A model generated the notes under the pieces. That model was not told the origin of the DNA. It did no database searches and saw only the letters and a program-made list of their open reading frames with translations. Position numbers and translations under genes: made by a program. From Sphingopyxis sp. FD7 (GTDB lineage Bacteria > Pseudomonadota > Alphaproteobacteria > Sphingomonadales > Sphingomonadaceae): a DNA stretch of 64,000 bases. Below, in pieces: positions 8,123 through 16,197 of the stretch (its first letter is position 1; every line of letters starts with the position of its first letter). Where the stretch lies: the NCBI RefSeq assembly GCF_003609835.1, contig NZ_AP017898.1:1612001-1676000 (forward strand). Reading direction: 5' to 3'.

Positions 8123-8518
8123 TCAGCGTTCGTCGGGATGTACGACCGAGCGATTGTGCAACTCGACCATCGCCTGCCATTCTTCCTTGCTCATGGTTTC
8201 GGGCACCACCAGCCAGCCGCCCTTGACCTCCGCCGGACCATGCCGATCGTGCAGCCGGTCGATATCGGCCGCCGCCCGCACATCGCCGCTCAGCGCCTTC
8301 CGTCGCAACGCCAGGAGCACCAGTTCGGCCGTGGTCAAGCGACGGATCTTGCCATCGATCTTCACCTTGTGCTTCTCCATCGCGATTTCGCGGACGATGG
8401 TCTCGACATTGCGTGCACCCTTCCGTCGTCCCTTGCGGGGGGCGGGATTGCTCGGGCCGAAAGGACGGCCCCTGGGCTGAGCATCGCGCTTGTCAGCTTC
8501 GTTCACACCCTTGCTCAC
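8123..8518 (-). CDS. DUF5681-like protein
   Basis: A 131-residue product whose N-terminus, RGRPFGPSNPAPRKGRRKGAR, is a divergent form of the GQSGNPxGRP signature of DUF5681. This is followed by a helical region (TTAELVLLALRRKALSGDVRAA). DUF5681 proteins lie next to ParB-like methyltransferases and terminase genes in phages and phage-derived islands. Its start overlaps the stop of the next upstream DUF5681 gene by 4 nt, giving a coupled three-gene block with the methyltransferase. Molecular function is not established. Confidence 0.75.
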   Translation of the reverse strand: MSKGVNEADKRDAQPRGRPFGPSNPAPRKGRRKGARNVETIVREIAMEKHKVKIDGKIRRLTTAELVLLALRRKALSGDVRAAADIDRLHDRHGPAEVKGGWLVVPETMSKEEWQAMVELHNRSVVHPDER

Positions 8519-8994
8519 AGGTCCGGATACCCCCTTGCTTCGTCATAATGCCGATCCTCGTCGCTCCGGTTCGCCAGATAGCGCTCCCGCGCCCACGCCT
8601 TCTGCTTCTCGTTCCAGGGCGGCGGCCCGACATTCTCGGCGAGATCCAGCGCCATGGCCCTTGGCATGCTGTTGGGGAGCAGCAGCACACCCCCGCCAAT
8701 GCCGGAAGGTGGCGCCTCGAGAACGCCATGGCGATCGAACTGGGCGATCAGATAGCGGATCGCCCGCAGATCGTCGTCCTTGAGCGCCTTTCGCACCATC
8801 TTGCGCAGGACAGCCTCCCTGGGGGAGACCGTCCGCGCGCGCCCTTCCTGGATCGCGGTCATCGGCTCATCGAGAATGGCGCGCACATCAATCGCGCCCT
8901 TTTTCCTGGGCCGACCGCCGGGATTACCCGACTGACCGGGCTTGAACTGCCGGTTACGGGGCGGACGGCCCTTGCCGACGGTGTAGTCGCTCAT
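8515..8994 (-). CDS. DUF5681 domain-containing protein
   Basis: A 159-residue product with the clear DUF5681 signature NRQFKPGQSGNPGGRPRKKG near the N-terminus. It continues with a helical segment (REAVLRKMVRKALKDDDLRA) and a C-terminus with charged aromatic residues. It lies between a second DUF5681-like gene and a ParB-methyltransferase, with 4-nt overlaps on both sides. That arrangement is typical of prophage packaging regions in alphaproteobacteria. The domain may take part in DNA packaging or modification, but this is not proven. Confidence 0.82.
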   Translation of the reverse strand: MSDYTVGKGRPPRNRQFKPGQSGNPGGRPRKKGAIDVRAILDEPMTAIQEGRARTVSPREAVLRKMVRKALKDDDLRAIRYLIAQFDRHGVLEAPPSGIGGGVLLLPNSMPRAMALDLAENVGPPPWNEKQKAWARERYLANRSDEDRHYDEARGYPDL

Positions 8995-10319
8995 TCTGCG
9001 GCCTCCTGGAAGTCGGTCAGCCTCTCGGCGGTGACTTCCTCAAAGCTCCGGCCATCAGCGTCGAGCAGGGTTTCGAGCCCGCAGATGTCGCGCATGCGGT
9101 GGATGATCACGTCACAATAGGCCGGATCAATCTCGATGCCGTAGCCGCGCCGACCGGTCCGGTGCGCGGCGACGAGCGTGGTGCCGGAGCCAGCGAATGC
9201 GTCGAGCACGGCGTCCTTGCGCCGCGAGCAGTCAAGGATTGCATCCGCGACCATCGCTACCGGCTTCACCGTCGGGTGCATGGCCAGATCCTCATCGCGG
9301 CTGGCGCCGAAGCTGTTGGCGCCGGCATAGGTCCACACATTGGTACGGTAGCGGCCGTGCCTGCCCAGCTCGACATTGTTGACGTGCGGCGCCGTGCCCG
9401 ACTTGAACACGAACACCAGTTCATGGGCGGAGCGATAGAGCGAGCCCATGCCGCCGTTGGTCTTTGCCCAGACGCAGAGATTCTTGAGCTCGGTATAGGC
9501 GGCCTCACCAGCCGCGAGCATCTCGCCCATGTGGCGCCAGTCCATGCACTGGAAATGGATCGCGCCGTCGACCGAGAAGGCGGCAAGGTGGCCGAACACG
9601 CCGGTGAGGAAATCGGTGAACTCGGCGCTGGACATTTCGCCCGATGCCATGGCGAATTCGCGATGGCGGACATTGCCGAGTCCCGACACATGCCCGCTGA
9701 TCGGAACATTATAGGGCGGATCGGTGAACACCATCGCCGCCTTCTCCTCGCCCAGCAACGCGGCGTAGGTTTCCACGAGCGTGGCATCGCCGCAGATCAG
9801 GCGATGCGGCCCGATGCGCCAGATGTCGCCAGGATGGGTGACGGCGGGTCCGGTGGCGGGTTCGGGAACCGCATCGGCGGGATCATCGGCGTCGCCATCA
9901 AACGACAGCTCGCCGATCAGCACGTCAATCTCGGGCGGATCGAAGCCGGTGATCGTCACATCGAAGTCGATGTCGAGTTCGGACAGATACCTGAGCTCAA
10001 GCCCTAGCAACTCGCGGTCCCAGCCGGCATTCTCCGCCAGCCGGTTGTCGGCGATGACATAGGCGCGGATGTCGGCCTCGCTCATGTCGGCGAGGCGCAC
10101 CGTCGGCACGTCGGTCATGCCGATCAGCTTCGCGGCTTCGACCCGGCCGTGGCCGGCGATGATGCCGTCCTCCTCGTCGATCAGGACCGGGTTGGTGAAG
10201 CCGAAGCGCCGGATGGACGCAGCGATCTGCTCCAGCTGCTTCTTCGTGTGCGTGCGGGGATTGGTGGCGCGGGGGCGAAGATCGCCGATCGCGCGATAGA
10301 TGATTTCAAGCCTAGCCAT
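8991..10319 (-). CDS. ParB-domain site-specific DNA methyltransferase (N4-cytosine/N6-adenine)
   Basis: The 442-residue product fuses two domains. Residues about 1-95 are a ParB/Sulfiredoxin-type nuclease-like domain with RPRATNPRTHTKKQLEQIAA and the DGIIAGHGRVEAAKLIG loop. From about residue 165 there is an amino-methyltransferase of the beta class, with catalytic FTDPPYNVP (DPPY) and the S-adenosylmethionine-binding VLDAFAGSGTTLVAAHRTGR near the C-terminus. The ATG at 10319 follows GGAG at a good distance, so the longer frame to 10442 is rejected. It is the first gene of a coupled block with two DUF5681 genes and is a prophage-type orphan methyltransferase, with no cognate restriction gene nearby. 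Confidence 0.88.
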   Translation of the reverse strand: MARLEIIYRAIGDLRPRATNPRTHTKKQLEQIAASIRRFGFTNPVLIDEEDGIIAGHGRVEAAKLIGMTDVPTVRLADMSEADIRAYVIADNRLAENAGWDRELLGLELRYLSELDIDFDVTITGFDPPEIDVLIGELSFDGDADDPADAVPEPATGPAVTHPGDIWRIGPHRLICGDATLVETYAALLGEEKAAMVFTDPPYNVPISGHVSGLGNVRHREFAMASGEMSSAEFTDFLTGVFGHLAAFSVDGAIHFQCMDWRHMGEMLAAGEAAYTELKNLCVWAKTNGGMGSLYRSAHELVFVFKSGTAPHVNNVELGRHGRYRTNVWTYAGANSFGASRDEDLAMHPTVKPVAMVADAILDCSRRKDAVLDAFAGSGTTLVAAHRTGRRGYGIEIDPAYCDVIIHRMRDICGLETLLDADGRSFEEVTAERLTDFQEAAE

Positions 10320-10323
10320 GATG

Positions 10324-10346
10324 GGCTCCGTGTCGCTACCGGAGCC
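10324..10346 (-). promoter_or_regulatory. Hairpin sequestering the methyltransferase ribosome-binding site
   Basis: GGCTCCG (10324-10330) pairs with CGGAGCC (10340-10346) around a 9-nt loop. On the minus strand the GGAG Shine-Dalgarno of the methyltransferase starting at 10319 lies within this stem. The arrangement could limit translation initiation. Confidence 0.35.
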
Positions 10347-10354
10347 TGCCACAT

Positions 10355-10397
10355 GAAAAAGGCGTGGGCTCCGGATGTTGATCCGAAAACCACGCCT
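10355..10397 (-). terminator. Rho-independent terminator, minus strand
   Basis: Read on the minus strand, AGGCGTGG pairs with CCACGCCT, with an inner CGGAT/ATCCG stem, and is followed directly by TTTTTC. It would end a leftward transcript arriving from the right. The intended upstream gene is no longer obvious because of rearrangement. The rest of the 307-bp gap 10320-10626 holds no convincing gene. Confidence 0.55.
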
Positions 10398-11519
10398 CAC
10401 CCATGCTCGGCGGTGGACCTTCTTGGGCGGGGCCGAACCCATGTCCAGCTTGACCGCCCCGCAACGGCGCGATCATCGCGGCCCATGCCGCGCGTCGTCA
10501 GTCCCGTCTAAGGCGCTGCGACCATAAGCCGACGTCGCAAGAATTTGAAGAGCAAAAACCCGCACCCAGCAAGAACCTCACGCTGTTTTGATATACGAGG
10601 CACACCAGATGCAATAGTCATTGACCATGACTCTGGTCCTCTCTTTCACCAGCCCTGCCTTGGTGGTGCACTCATCAGATCGACGGGTTACCGCCACAGC
10701 GAGACATGGTCGCAGCTGGGTTCACAGCCCTGTGGAGAACAAGACCATCATCTTTCGCGGTAAGGATGCGGTTGGTGTGATAGGGTACACCGGATTTGCT
10801 TATGTGAAGCGTCAACCTACCGACCAGTGGTTAGCCAATGTGCTCGCGCCGCAGCCTGCGGGCCAACCACAACTTGGCGAGTTCGCTTTTGGAGGGCGCG
10901 GTATAGGCCCGGCCAGGTTGAAAACCCTCATACATCGGCTGCGTGAAGCTATACGGAGTGAAGCGTCTTTTTCGGCGAAACCGGGCCTGACTATACTTGT
11001 ATCCGGTTATCGACAGCGTCGAAAGAAGGTTATCCCTTTCGCACTTGAGCTCAATTCGTTGAAACCCTCTTGCGTCCAATGGAGTCAGATGCGCCTCCCT
11101 CGTTCTCCTCGGGAATTCGTTGGTTTTGCCTCTGTAGGTGACGCCTTGCCGCCCAGCGAGATTATGTCAGATTTCGAGAAAGGCTGTGCGGCAAGCGCTC
11201 ACGAAGACCTCGCAACCAAAGTCAGAGAGGGATTGGTAGCAGCAACTCGTGCCCGCGCTAGAAAGAGCGCCTTGGTCGGCTCAGATTTGATGCTTGTCAC
11301 GATTCCCCACCCATCGATTGAGCGAAAGATATACTGGAGATATGAAGCAGACGAGCAGCGGATGGAGGAAATGATCGTCCGAAATGGAAAGGCGATCAAG
11401 TTCCCTGCGATCTACACGCCTTGGATTTTGACTGTAGACTCTGTGACATGCCCTGGAAATGGCACTGGCGGCTGGACCATGCAGGCGAGTGACTACGAAA
11501 TCTTTTGTGACACGCCTAA

Positions 11520-12474
11520 GAGCCTGATCCGAAATTAAGTTGAGTGGTGCCAGCGGGTTAGCTTGACGCGAGCCCAAGTCGCTGATTCACGGGGTTTTGC
11601 AACAAACTTCGGGAGTTCAACGATGTGGACCGACACCACCCGGGCGCAGTATGCCCGTGCCGACCTGGCTTTGCCAAGCGATTTGACCGATGCGGAATGG
11701 GCCGTGCTGGAGCCGTTACTTCCGGGCCCTTGCTGTGTAGGGCGACCGCGCAAATGGCCGCTGCGGCGGATCATCGAGGCGATCCTGTATCTGCTGCGCG
11801 GTGGGCTGCCCTGGCGGATGTTGCCGCCCTGCTTTCCTCCGGTCTCGACGGTGCGGCGCTGGTTCTATCTGTGGCGCGACAATGGTCTGTGGCTCTCGCT
11901 CAATCACGCCCTGCTGCTGATCGGGCGGGAAGCCCTCGGGCGCGAGGCTTCTCCGAGCGCTGGGGTCATCGACAGCCAAAGCGTGAAAACCACGGAAAGC
12001 GGCGGGCCTTGCGGCTATGACGCAGGCAAGAAGATCAAGGGCCGCAAGCGACACATCGTGACCGACACCGAGGGCAATCTCGTTCATGCCGTGATCCACA
12101 CCGCTGACGTGCAGGATCGCGATGGCGCGCCGTTTGTTCTGGCCGAGATCATCCGCCGTCACCCTTGGCTCAGGCACATCTTCGCCGATGGCGGCTATGC
12201 TGGCGACAAGCTTCGCCAGGCGCTGCGCAAGATCGGGAAGTGGACGGTCGAGATCATCAAGCGATCCGACCATGCCAAGGGCTTCGAGGTCCTGCCCAGA
12301 CGCTGGGTGGTCGAGCGGACCTTTGCGTGGCTCGGTCGCAACCGCCGCCTCGCCAAAGACTTCGAGCAGACCATCGCATCGGCAACCGCGTGGCTGTTCA
12401 TCGCCTCAATTCAGCTCTTCGTCCGCCGTATCGCAAGAGCATGAAATCTATCGCGATAATTTTGAATCAGACTC
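11520..12474 (+). mobile_element. IS5-family insertion sequence (955 bp) with TAA target duplication
   Basis: The left end reads GAGCCTGATCCGAAATTA and the right end, reverse-complemented, reads GAGTCTGATTCAAAATTA, an imperfect terminal inverted repeat. TAA precedes the element at 11517-11519 and follows it at 12475-12477. TNA duplications fit the IS1031/IS427-like groups of IS5. It holds one transposase gene and splits the Ntn-hydrolase-like gene. Confidence 0.92.
11623..12444 (+). CDS. IS5-family transposase
   Basis: This is a 273-residue DDE transposase. The N-terminal part, LTDAEWAVLEPLLPGP, is the typical IS5-like DUF4096 start. The catalytic residues lie in AGVIDSQSVKTTESGG (D), HIFADGGYAGDKL (D) and RWVVERTFAWLGRNRRLAKD (E). 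The ATG at 11623 is taken as the start because homologous proteins begin shortly before LTDAEW; the frame is also open upstream to 11563. The gene is uninterrupted and fills the element, so the copy may still be active. Confidence 0.93.
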   Translation: MWTDTTRAQYARADLALPSDLTDAEWAVLEPLLPGPCCVGRPRKWPLRRIIEAILYLLRGGLPWRMLPPCFPPVSTVRRWFYLWRDNGLWLSLNHALLLIGREALGREASPSAGVIDSQSVKTTESGGPCGYDAGKKIKGRKRHIVTDTEGNLVHAVIHTADVQDRDGAPFVLAEIIRRHPWLRHIFADGGYAGDKLRQALRKIGKWTVEIIKRSDHAKGFEVLPRRWVVERTFAWLGRNRRLAKDFEQTIASATAWLFIASIQLFVRRIARA

Positions 12475-12647
12475 TAATGTCAAGACTTCGGCGGGCGATG
12501 GTGTGATCGAAGATGAGCAAGGCAACTTTCTTGCAGTATTTGGTCATCAGCGCCGGCGTCCACCGCCCGCATGATGGATCTGTATATTCGAGAGCCTAAC
12601 GAAAGCGGCGACCTTGTGATCTTCCCCCGGTTGCGCGGACACCAGGG

Positions 12648-12788
12648 TTAGCCCGTCATGCGTTGCTCGGCCTGTTCGGGGGTGAGATACCCGAGGGCCG
12701 AGTGCATGCGGTTCCGATTATAATAGCCTTCGATATATCCGAACAGAGCCTGCCGGGCTTCGAGATGCGTTGCCCAGCGGCATTGATG
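12648..12788 (-). pseudogene. 3' fragment of IS3 orfB transposase
   Basis: The frame encodes RWATHLEARQALFGYIEGYY followed by NRNRMHSALGYLTPEQAEQR, the conserved C-terminal tail of IS3-family OrfB, ending in TAA at 12648. It is separated from the catalytic part by the IS256-family insertion at 12789-14211. Joining both pieces through one copy of the duplicated CATTGATG restores VELVHQCRWATHLEA. Confidence 0.92.
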
Positions 12789-12834
12789 GTTAGCGTCCGC
12801 GTTCGTGGTGTAATTTCTGGTGTAGATTGAGGTG

Positions 12835-12870
12835 ATCGCATGGGGTGGGGCATGCCCCACCCCATGCGAT
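12835..12870. repeat. 36-bp perfect palindrome in the IS256-family leader
   Basis: ATCGCATGGGGTGGGGCA is followed without spacer by its exact reverse complement. It lies between the left inverted repeat and the transposase start at 12947. It could form a strong hairpin or cruciform that blocks transcription entering from outside. Confidence 0.85.
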
Positions 12871-12946
12871 TTCGATCTCGGTGGCCACCGGGCTCATTGG
12901 TAAGGTGGAGTTTCCAGACTTCACACCAACCAAGGAGTTGATCCCG

Positions 12947-14158
12947 ATGACCGAAGACAGACTACCGCTTGCCGAGCTTTTGGCGAAGAGCGGAGATGGA
13001 GATTTTCTGCGCACCATTGCCGAAAGCGTATTGCAGATCATCATGGAGGCCGACGTCGAGGGCCTGGTCGGTGCCGCCCGGCACGAGCGTTCCGGCGAGC
13101 GGACGACCTGGCGCAACGGCTACCGCGACCGCAGCCTCGATACCCGGCTCGGCACGCTCAACCTGAGGATCCCCAAGCTGCGGACCGGCGCCTACTTCCC
13201 GGGCTTCCTGGAGCCGCGAAAGACAGTCGAGAAGGCCTTGGTCGCCGTGATCCAGGAGGCGTGGATCGCCGGCGTCAGCACCCGGCGCGTCGATGATCTG
13301 GTGCAGGCCATGGGCATGACCGGCATCTCCAAATCCTCGGTCTCGAAGCTGTGCAAGGACATCGACGAGCGCGTCCATGCCTTCCTCAAGCGCCCGCTTG
13401 CCGGCGACTGGCCCTACCTCTGGCTCGATGCCACTTACCTGAAGGTGCGCCAGGGCGGCCGGATCGTCAGCGTTGCCGCGATAATCGCCGTTGCCGTCAA
13501 CACCGAGGGCAAGCGCGAGATCGTCGGCCTGCACATCGGCCCTTCGGAGGCAGAGGTGTTCTGGTCAGACTTCCTCAAGGACCTCGCCCGGCGCGGTCTG
13601 ACAGGGGTCAAGCTGGTCATCTCGGATGCCCACGAAGGCCTCAAGGCAGCGATCACCCGCGTCCTCAGCGCCACCTGGCAGCGCTGCCGTGTCCACTTCA
13701 TGCGCAATGCGCTGGCCTACGTTCCCAAGGGCCAGAACACCGTTGTTGCCGCCGCCATCCGCCAGGTCTTCCTCCAGCCCGATCATGCCGCTGCGACACA
13801 GGTCTGGCGTCAGGTTGCCGACCAGCTGCGCGCCCGCTGGCCGAAGCTTGGCACCTGCATGGATGAAGCCGAGCATGACGTGCTCGCCTACATGACCTTC
13901 CCTGAGCAGCACCGGGTCAAGCTCCACAGCACCAATCCGCTCGAACGGCTGAACAAGGAGGTCAAGCGCCGCGCCGATGTCGTCGGCATCTTCCCCAACG
14001 AGGACAGCATCATCCGCCTCGTCGGCGCCGTCCTGCTCGAGCAGAACGACGAATACCAGCTCCAGCACCGCTACATGCAGATCGAGGGCATGGCAGCGCT
14101 CGCCACACCAACAATCGAGGAGGCTCAGCCGCTACAGATTACACCAAAGGCCGCCTGA
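12947..14158 (+). CDS. IS256-family (mutator-type) transposase
   Basis: A 403-residue product starting MTEDRLPLAELLAKSGDGDF, the normal size of the family. IS256 hallmarks are present: ERTTWRNGYRDRSLDTRLGT near the N-terminus, then catalytic D in WLDATYLKV, D in VKLVISDAHEGLKAAI, the CxxH-type QRCRVHFMRN segment, and E in STNPLERLNKEVKRRADVVG. The ATG at 12947 is preferred over the longer frame from 12845, which would start within the palindrome. The gene appears intact. Confidence 0.95.
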   Translation: MTEDRLPLAELLAKSGDGDFLRTIAESVLQIIMEADVEGLVGAARHERSGERTTWRNGYRDRSLDTRLGTLNLRIPKLRTGAYFPGFLEPRKTVEKALVAVIQEAWIAGVSTRRVDDLVQAMGMTGISKSSVSKLCKDIDERVHAFLKRPLAGDWPYLWLDATYLKVRQGGRIVSVAAIIAVAVNTEGKREIVGLHIGPSEAEVFWSDFLKDLARRGLTGVKLVISDAHEGLKAAITRVLSATWQRCRVHFMRNALAYVPKGQNTVVAAAIRQVFLQPDHAAATQVWRQVADQLRARWPKLGTCMDEAEHDVLAYMTFPEQHRVKLHSTNPLERLNKEVKRRADVVGIFPNEDSIIRLVGAVLLEQNDEYQLQHRYMQIEGMAALATPTIEEAQPLQITPKAA

Positions 14159-14211
14159 AAATGAAGCCCGCTGGCCACACCCGAATTTACACCACATTGA
14201 CGGACACGACC

Positions 14212-14960
14212 CATTGATGGACCAGTTCGACCTTCAGCGTATGGAAGAAGCTCTCCATCGGCGCGTTGTCGTAACAGTTCCCAGTGCGGCTCATCGACGC
14301 GGTCGCGCCGATCGCAGTGAGTTGATCGACATAAGCCCCGGCGGCATATTGCGATCCGCGATCGGAGTGATGCACGAGTCCGCGTAGCGGTCGCTGCCGT
14401 TGGGCGGCCATCATCAACGCAGCGAGCGTCAGTTCGGTGCGCATGTGATCCCGCATCGCCCAGCCCACGATCTTGCGAGTCGCCAGATCGAGCACGGCGG
14501 CCAGATACAGCCAGCCTTCGCCGGTCGGGATATAGCTGATATCGGCCAGCCACACGCGGTTCGGCGCCGTGGCTTCGAAGCGCTGCGCGAGCAGGTTCGG
14601 CGCGATCGGCAGGTAATGGCGGCTGTCGGTCGTCGAGGGCCGAAAGCGGCGACCGGCAAGCGCACGGATGCCGTGGCGGCGCATCAGCCGCTCGACACGA
14701 CCGCGGCTGCAGCCGCGCCCTTCCGCGCGCAGCGCGGCATGCATCCGGGGACTGCCGTATCGCCCGGAATGCCGCGCCTGGATCCGACGGATATCGCCGA
14801 GCAACACGGTGTTCGCCGTCGTGCGCATACTCGGCGGCCGATCGCGCCAATCGTAATAGCCGCTGCGCGACACACCGAGCATGCGGCACATGACGCTGAC
14901 CGGCCAGGTGCCAGCATGGGCGCGGATGAACTGGAACTTCACCGTGGCATCTCCGCGCAA
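14212..14960 (-). pseudogene. 5' part of IS3 orfB transposase (catalytic part, C-terminus lost)
   Basis: The frame encodes the HTH_21-type start (GTWPVSVMCRMLGVSRSGYY) and the integrase core with D in VWLADISYIPTGEGWLYLAA, D in GLVHHSDRGSQYA and E in APMESFFHTLKVELVHQ. After VHQ the reading runs into IS256-family sequence and stops at 14187. The missing tail is at 12648-12788. It overlaps orfA by 22 nt in the -1 frame. An AAAAAAG run near 14980 is a plausible frameshift site for making OrfAB. Loss of the tail probably inactivates this copy. Confidence 0.92.
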
Positions 14961-15253
14961 ATGCCGACCGCTTTTTTCAGAATGTCGCGCTCCATGCGCG
15001 TGCGATCGAGTTCGCGGCGCAGCCTGGCAATCTCCGACGCCTGATCCGCCGGCGACGCCATCGGCGATGATAGCGGCTTCGCCGCAGGCACTGTCCCCTT
15101 GATCTCCAGTGCCCGCTGCCAGCGCCTCAACATCGTCGGCATGATCCCCAGCTCACGCGCAACGTCGGTCTGCATCCGACCGCTCGTCTCCCACAGCGTC
15201 ACAGCCTCGCGCTTGAACTCGTCTGTGAAATATCGCTTCCCAACCTTCGCCAT
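14939..15253 (-). CDS. IS3-family OrfA (HTH protein)
   Basis: A 104-residue product. The N-terminal helix-turn-helix (YFTDEFKREAVTLWETSG, then QTDVARELGIMPTMLRRWQR) binds the element ends. The C-terminal part, ASEIARLRRELDRTRMERDI, is the leucine-zipper-like segment of IS3 OrfA. It ends 22 nt inside orfB. The gene itself is intact, but its partner orfB is broken. Confidence 0.93.
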   Translation of the reverse strand: MAKVGKRYFTDEFKREAVTLWETSGRMQTDVARELGIMPTMLRRWQRALEIKGTVPAAKPLSSPMASPADQASEIARLRRELDRTRMERDILKKAVGICAEMPR

Positions 15254-15313
15254 CTTACACCTCCTCGCTCCAATGAGCCGTTCATCGGTGTCCGCGCAAC
15301 CGGGGGAAGATCA

Positions 15314-16060
15314 TTCTCGCCATCGCGGGCGACGACGTCGGGGCGATCGCCGAGGCCGGGGAGCTGGCGATAGATGTCGGCGGCAAGATCGCCGCGCTTG
15401 TGCAACTGCTTTGCCATCGTCTGTTCGGACAGGACGGCGACACGCGCCTTCGCGCCGATCGCGCCGGCCATCATGTCGTCGAGGATCATGACGGGGAATT
15501 GCGGATCGGGCAGCGCGAGGAACTGATCGAAGGCGGGATCGGCGACCAGCTCGCGCAGCGTCTGCCGCGCGACGCCTTCGAGGCCGGCGCCGATCGCCGA
15601 GGTCAGCGACGCCGTCGCGCGATCGGCGAGGACGCGAAGGTGGGCGGTGCCGGGATTGTAGCCGAAGCCCGGCGCGATCCCCTGCGGCACCGACACGATC
15701 TCGCCCGCCGCCGTGATGAAGTCGTGGCGGGGCGGATTGGGCGCCTCGTCGACCTTCCAGCCCATGCGGCGCATCCGCGCTTCGCTGACCTGCTCGACGC
15801 GGCAATTGCAGCCCCAGCCGTTGGGCGGGAAGAGCCATTGCCACGCGGGATCGTCGACGCGGAGGATCAGGCCATGCCAGCTCTTGTGGTCAAGACGCGG
15901 GTGCTTGCGGAAATGGTCCGAGCGGTAACGCAGATAGGGGAACAGCCCCTTTTCGCGCTGATATTTGCGCCAGCGACCCGCCGCCATGCTCATCCGGATA
16001 TTGGTCCGGTAGAAACTGCGCCCCAGCCCTGAACCGTGAGCGTCTCGAGTGATCCGCCTT
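15314..16060 (-). pseudogene. Mu gpF-like phage head morphogenesis protein, truncated at both ends
   Basis: The minus-strand frame from about 16060 to 15314 reads GRSFYRTNIRMSMAAGRWRK, then LRYRSDHFRKHPRLDHKSWH and LFPPNGWGCNCRVEQVSEAR. This is the conserved core of Mu gpF / SPP1 gp7-type minor head proteins (H..W, PPN.WGC.C). The downstream part (PVMILDDMMAGAIGAKARVA, then SEQTMAKQLHKRGDLAADIY) resembles the C-terminal toxin/nuclease-like extensions often attached to such proteins; this is inference. The C-terminus is cut by the IS3 inverted repeat at 15313. No start or upstream phage gene remains before the peptidase gene at 16198. The right limit is approximate. Confidence 0.78.
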
Positions 16061-16197
16061 TCCCAGGTCCGGTCGGCCGGTTCGTCGGCTGAGTTTGCCG
16101 CCATGATCGGGGGATATTCCCGATCGCGCTGGCCTCCACGGTTGCACCTCCGCTCGCGCTCTGGCAGGATCGCAAGATTATTACAAAGAGGAGCCCC

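Larger units (their letters stand above)
10627..12574 (+). pseudogene. Proteasome/HslV-like Ntn-hydrolase-fold protein, split by an IS5-family element
   Basis: The gene reads MTLVLSFTSPALVVHSSDRR from an ATG at 10627. After Met removal the chain begins with Thr. Asp falls at position 17 and a Lys at 38 is followed by a strand and GVIGYTG. This matches the Thr1/Asp17/Lys33 pattern of proteasome-type Ntn hydrolases, so a proteasome-like fold is inferred. The frame is interrupted after CCT at 11515-11517 by the IS at 11520-12474. Removing the IS and one TAA copy restores a 329-residue frame that resumes as NVKTSAGDGVIEDEQGN and stops at 12574. In the present form a read-in stop inside the IS end at 11538 replaces the last 31 residues. 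It has lower GC than the core genes. The substrate is unknown. Confidence 0.7.
12789..14211 (+). mobile_element. IS256-family insertion sequence (about 1.42 kb) nested in the IS3 element
   Basis: CATTGATGG occurs at 12781-12789 and 14212-14220, an 8-9 bp target duplication as expected for IS256. The ends share an inverted motif: left GTGGTGTAATTTCTGGTGTA near 12805, right, reverse-complemented, GTGGTGTAAATTCGGGTGTG. The exact outer base is ambiguous by one nucleotide. It contains a full transposase gene. Confidence 0.9.
12617..15313 (-). mobile_element. IS3-family (IS3 group) element, split by an IS256-family insertion
   Basis: A perfect 27-bp terminal inverted repeat starting TGATCTTCCCCCGGTTGCGC is seen at 12617-12643 and, inverted, at 15287-15313. 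TG...CA ends and the TGATCTT start are typical of the IS3 group. Without the nested element the length is about 1266 bp, normal for the family. The element carries orfA and a broken orfB on the minus strand. The flanks (CTTG on the left, TTCT on the right) do not match, so no target duplication is preserved. Confidence 0.92.

Noticed and set aside
10399..10442. N-terminal extension of the ParB-methyltransferase to 10442
   Set aside because: It would run through a terminator hairpin. A proper ribosome-binding site precedes the ATG at 10319, where family similarity begins.
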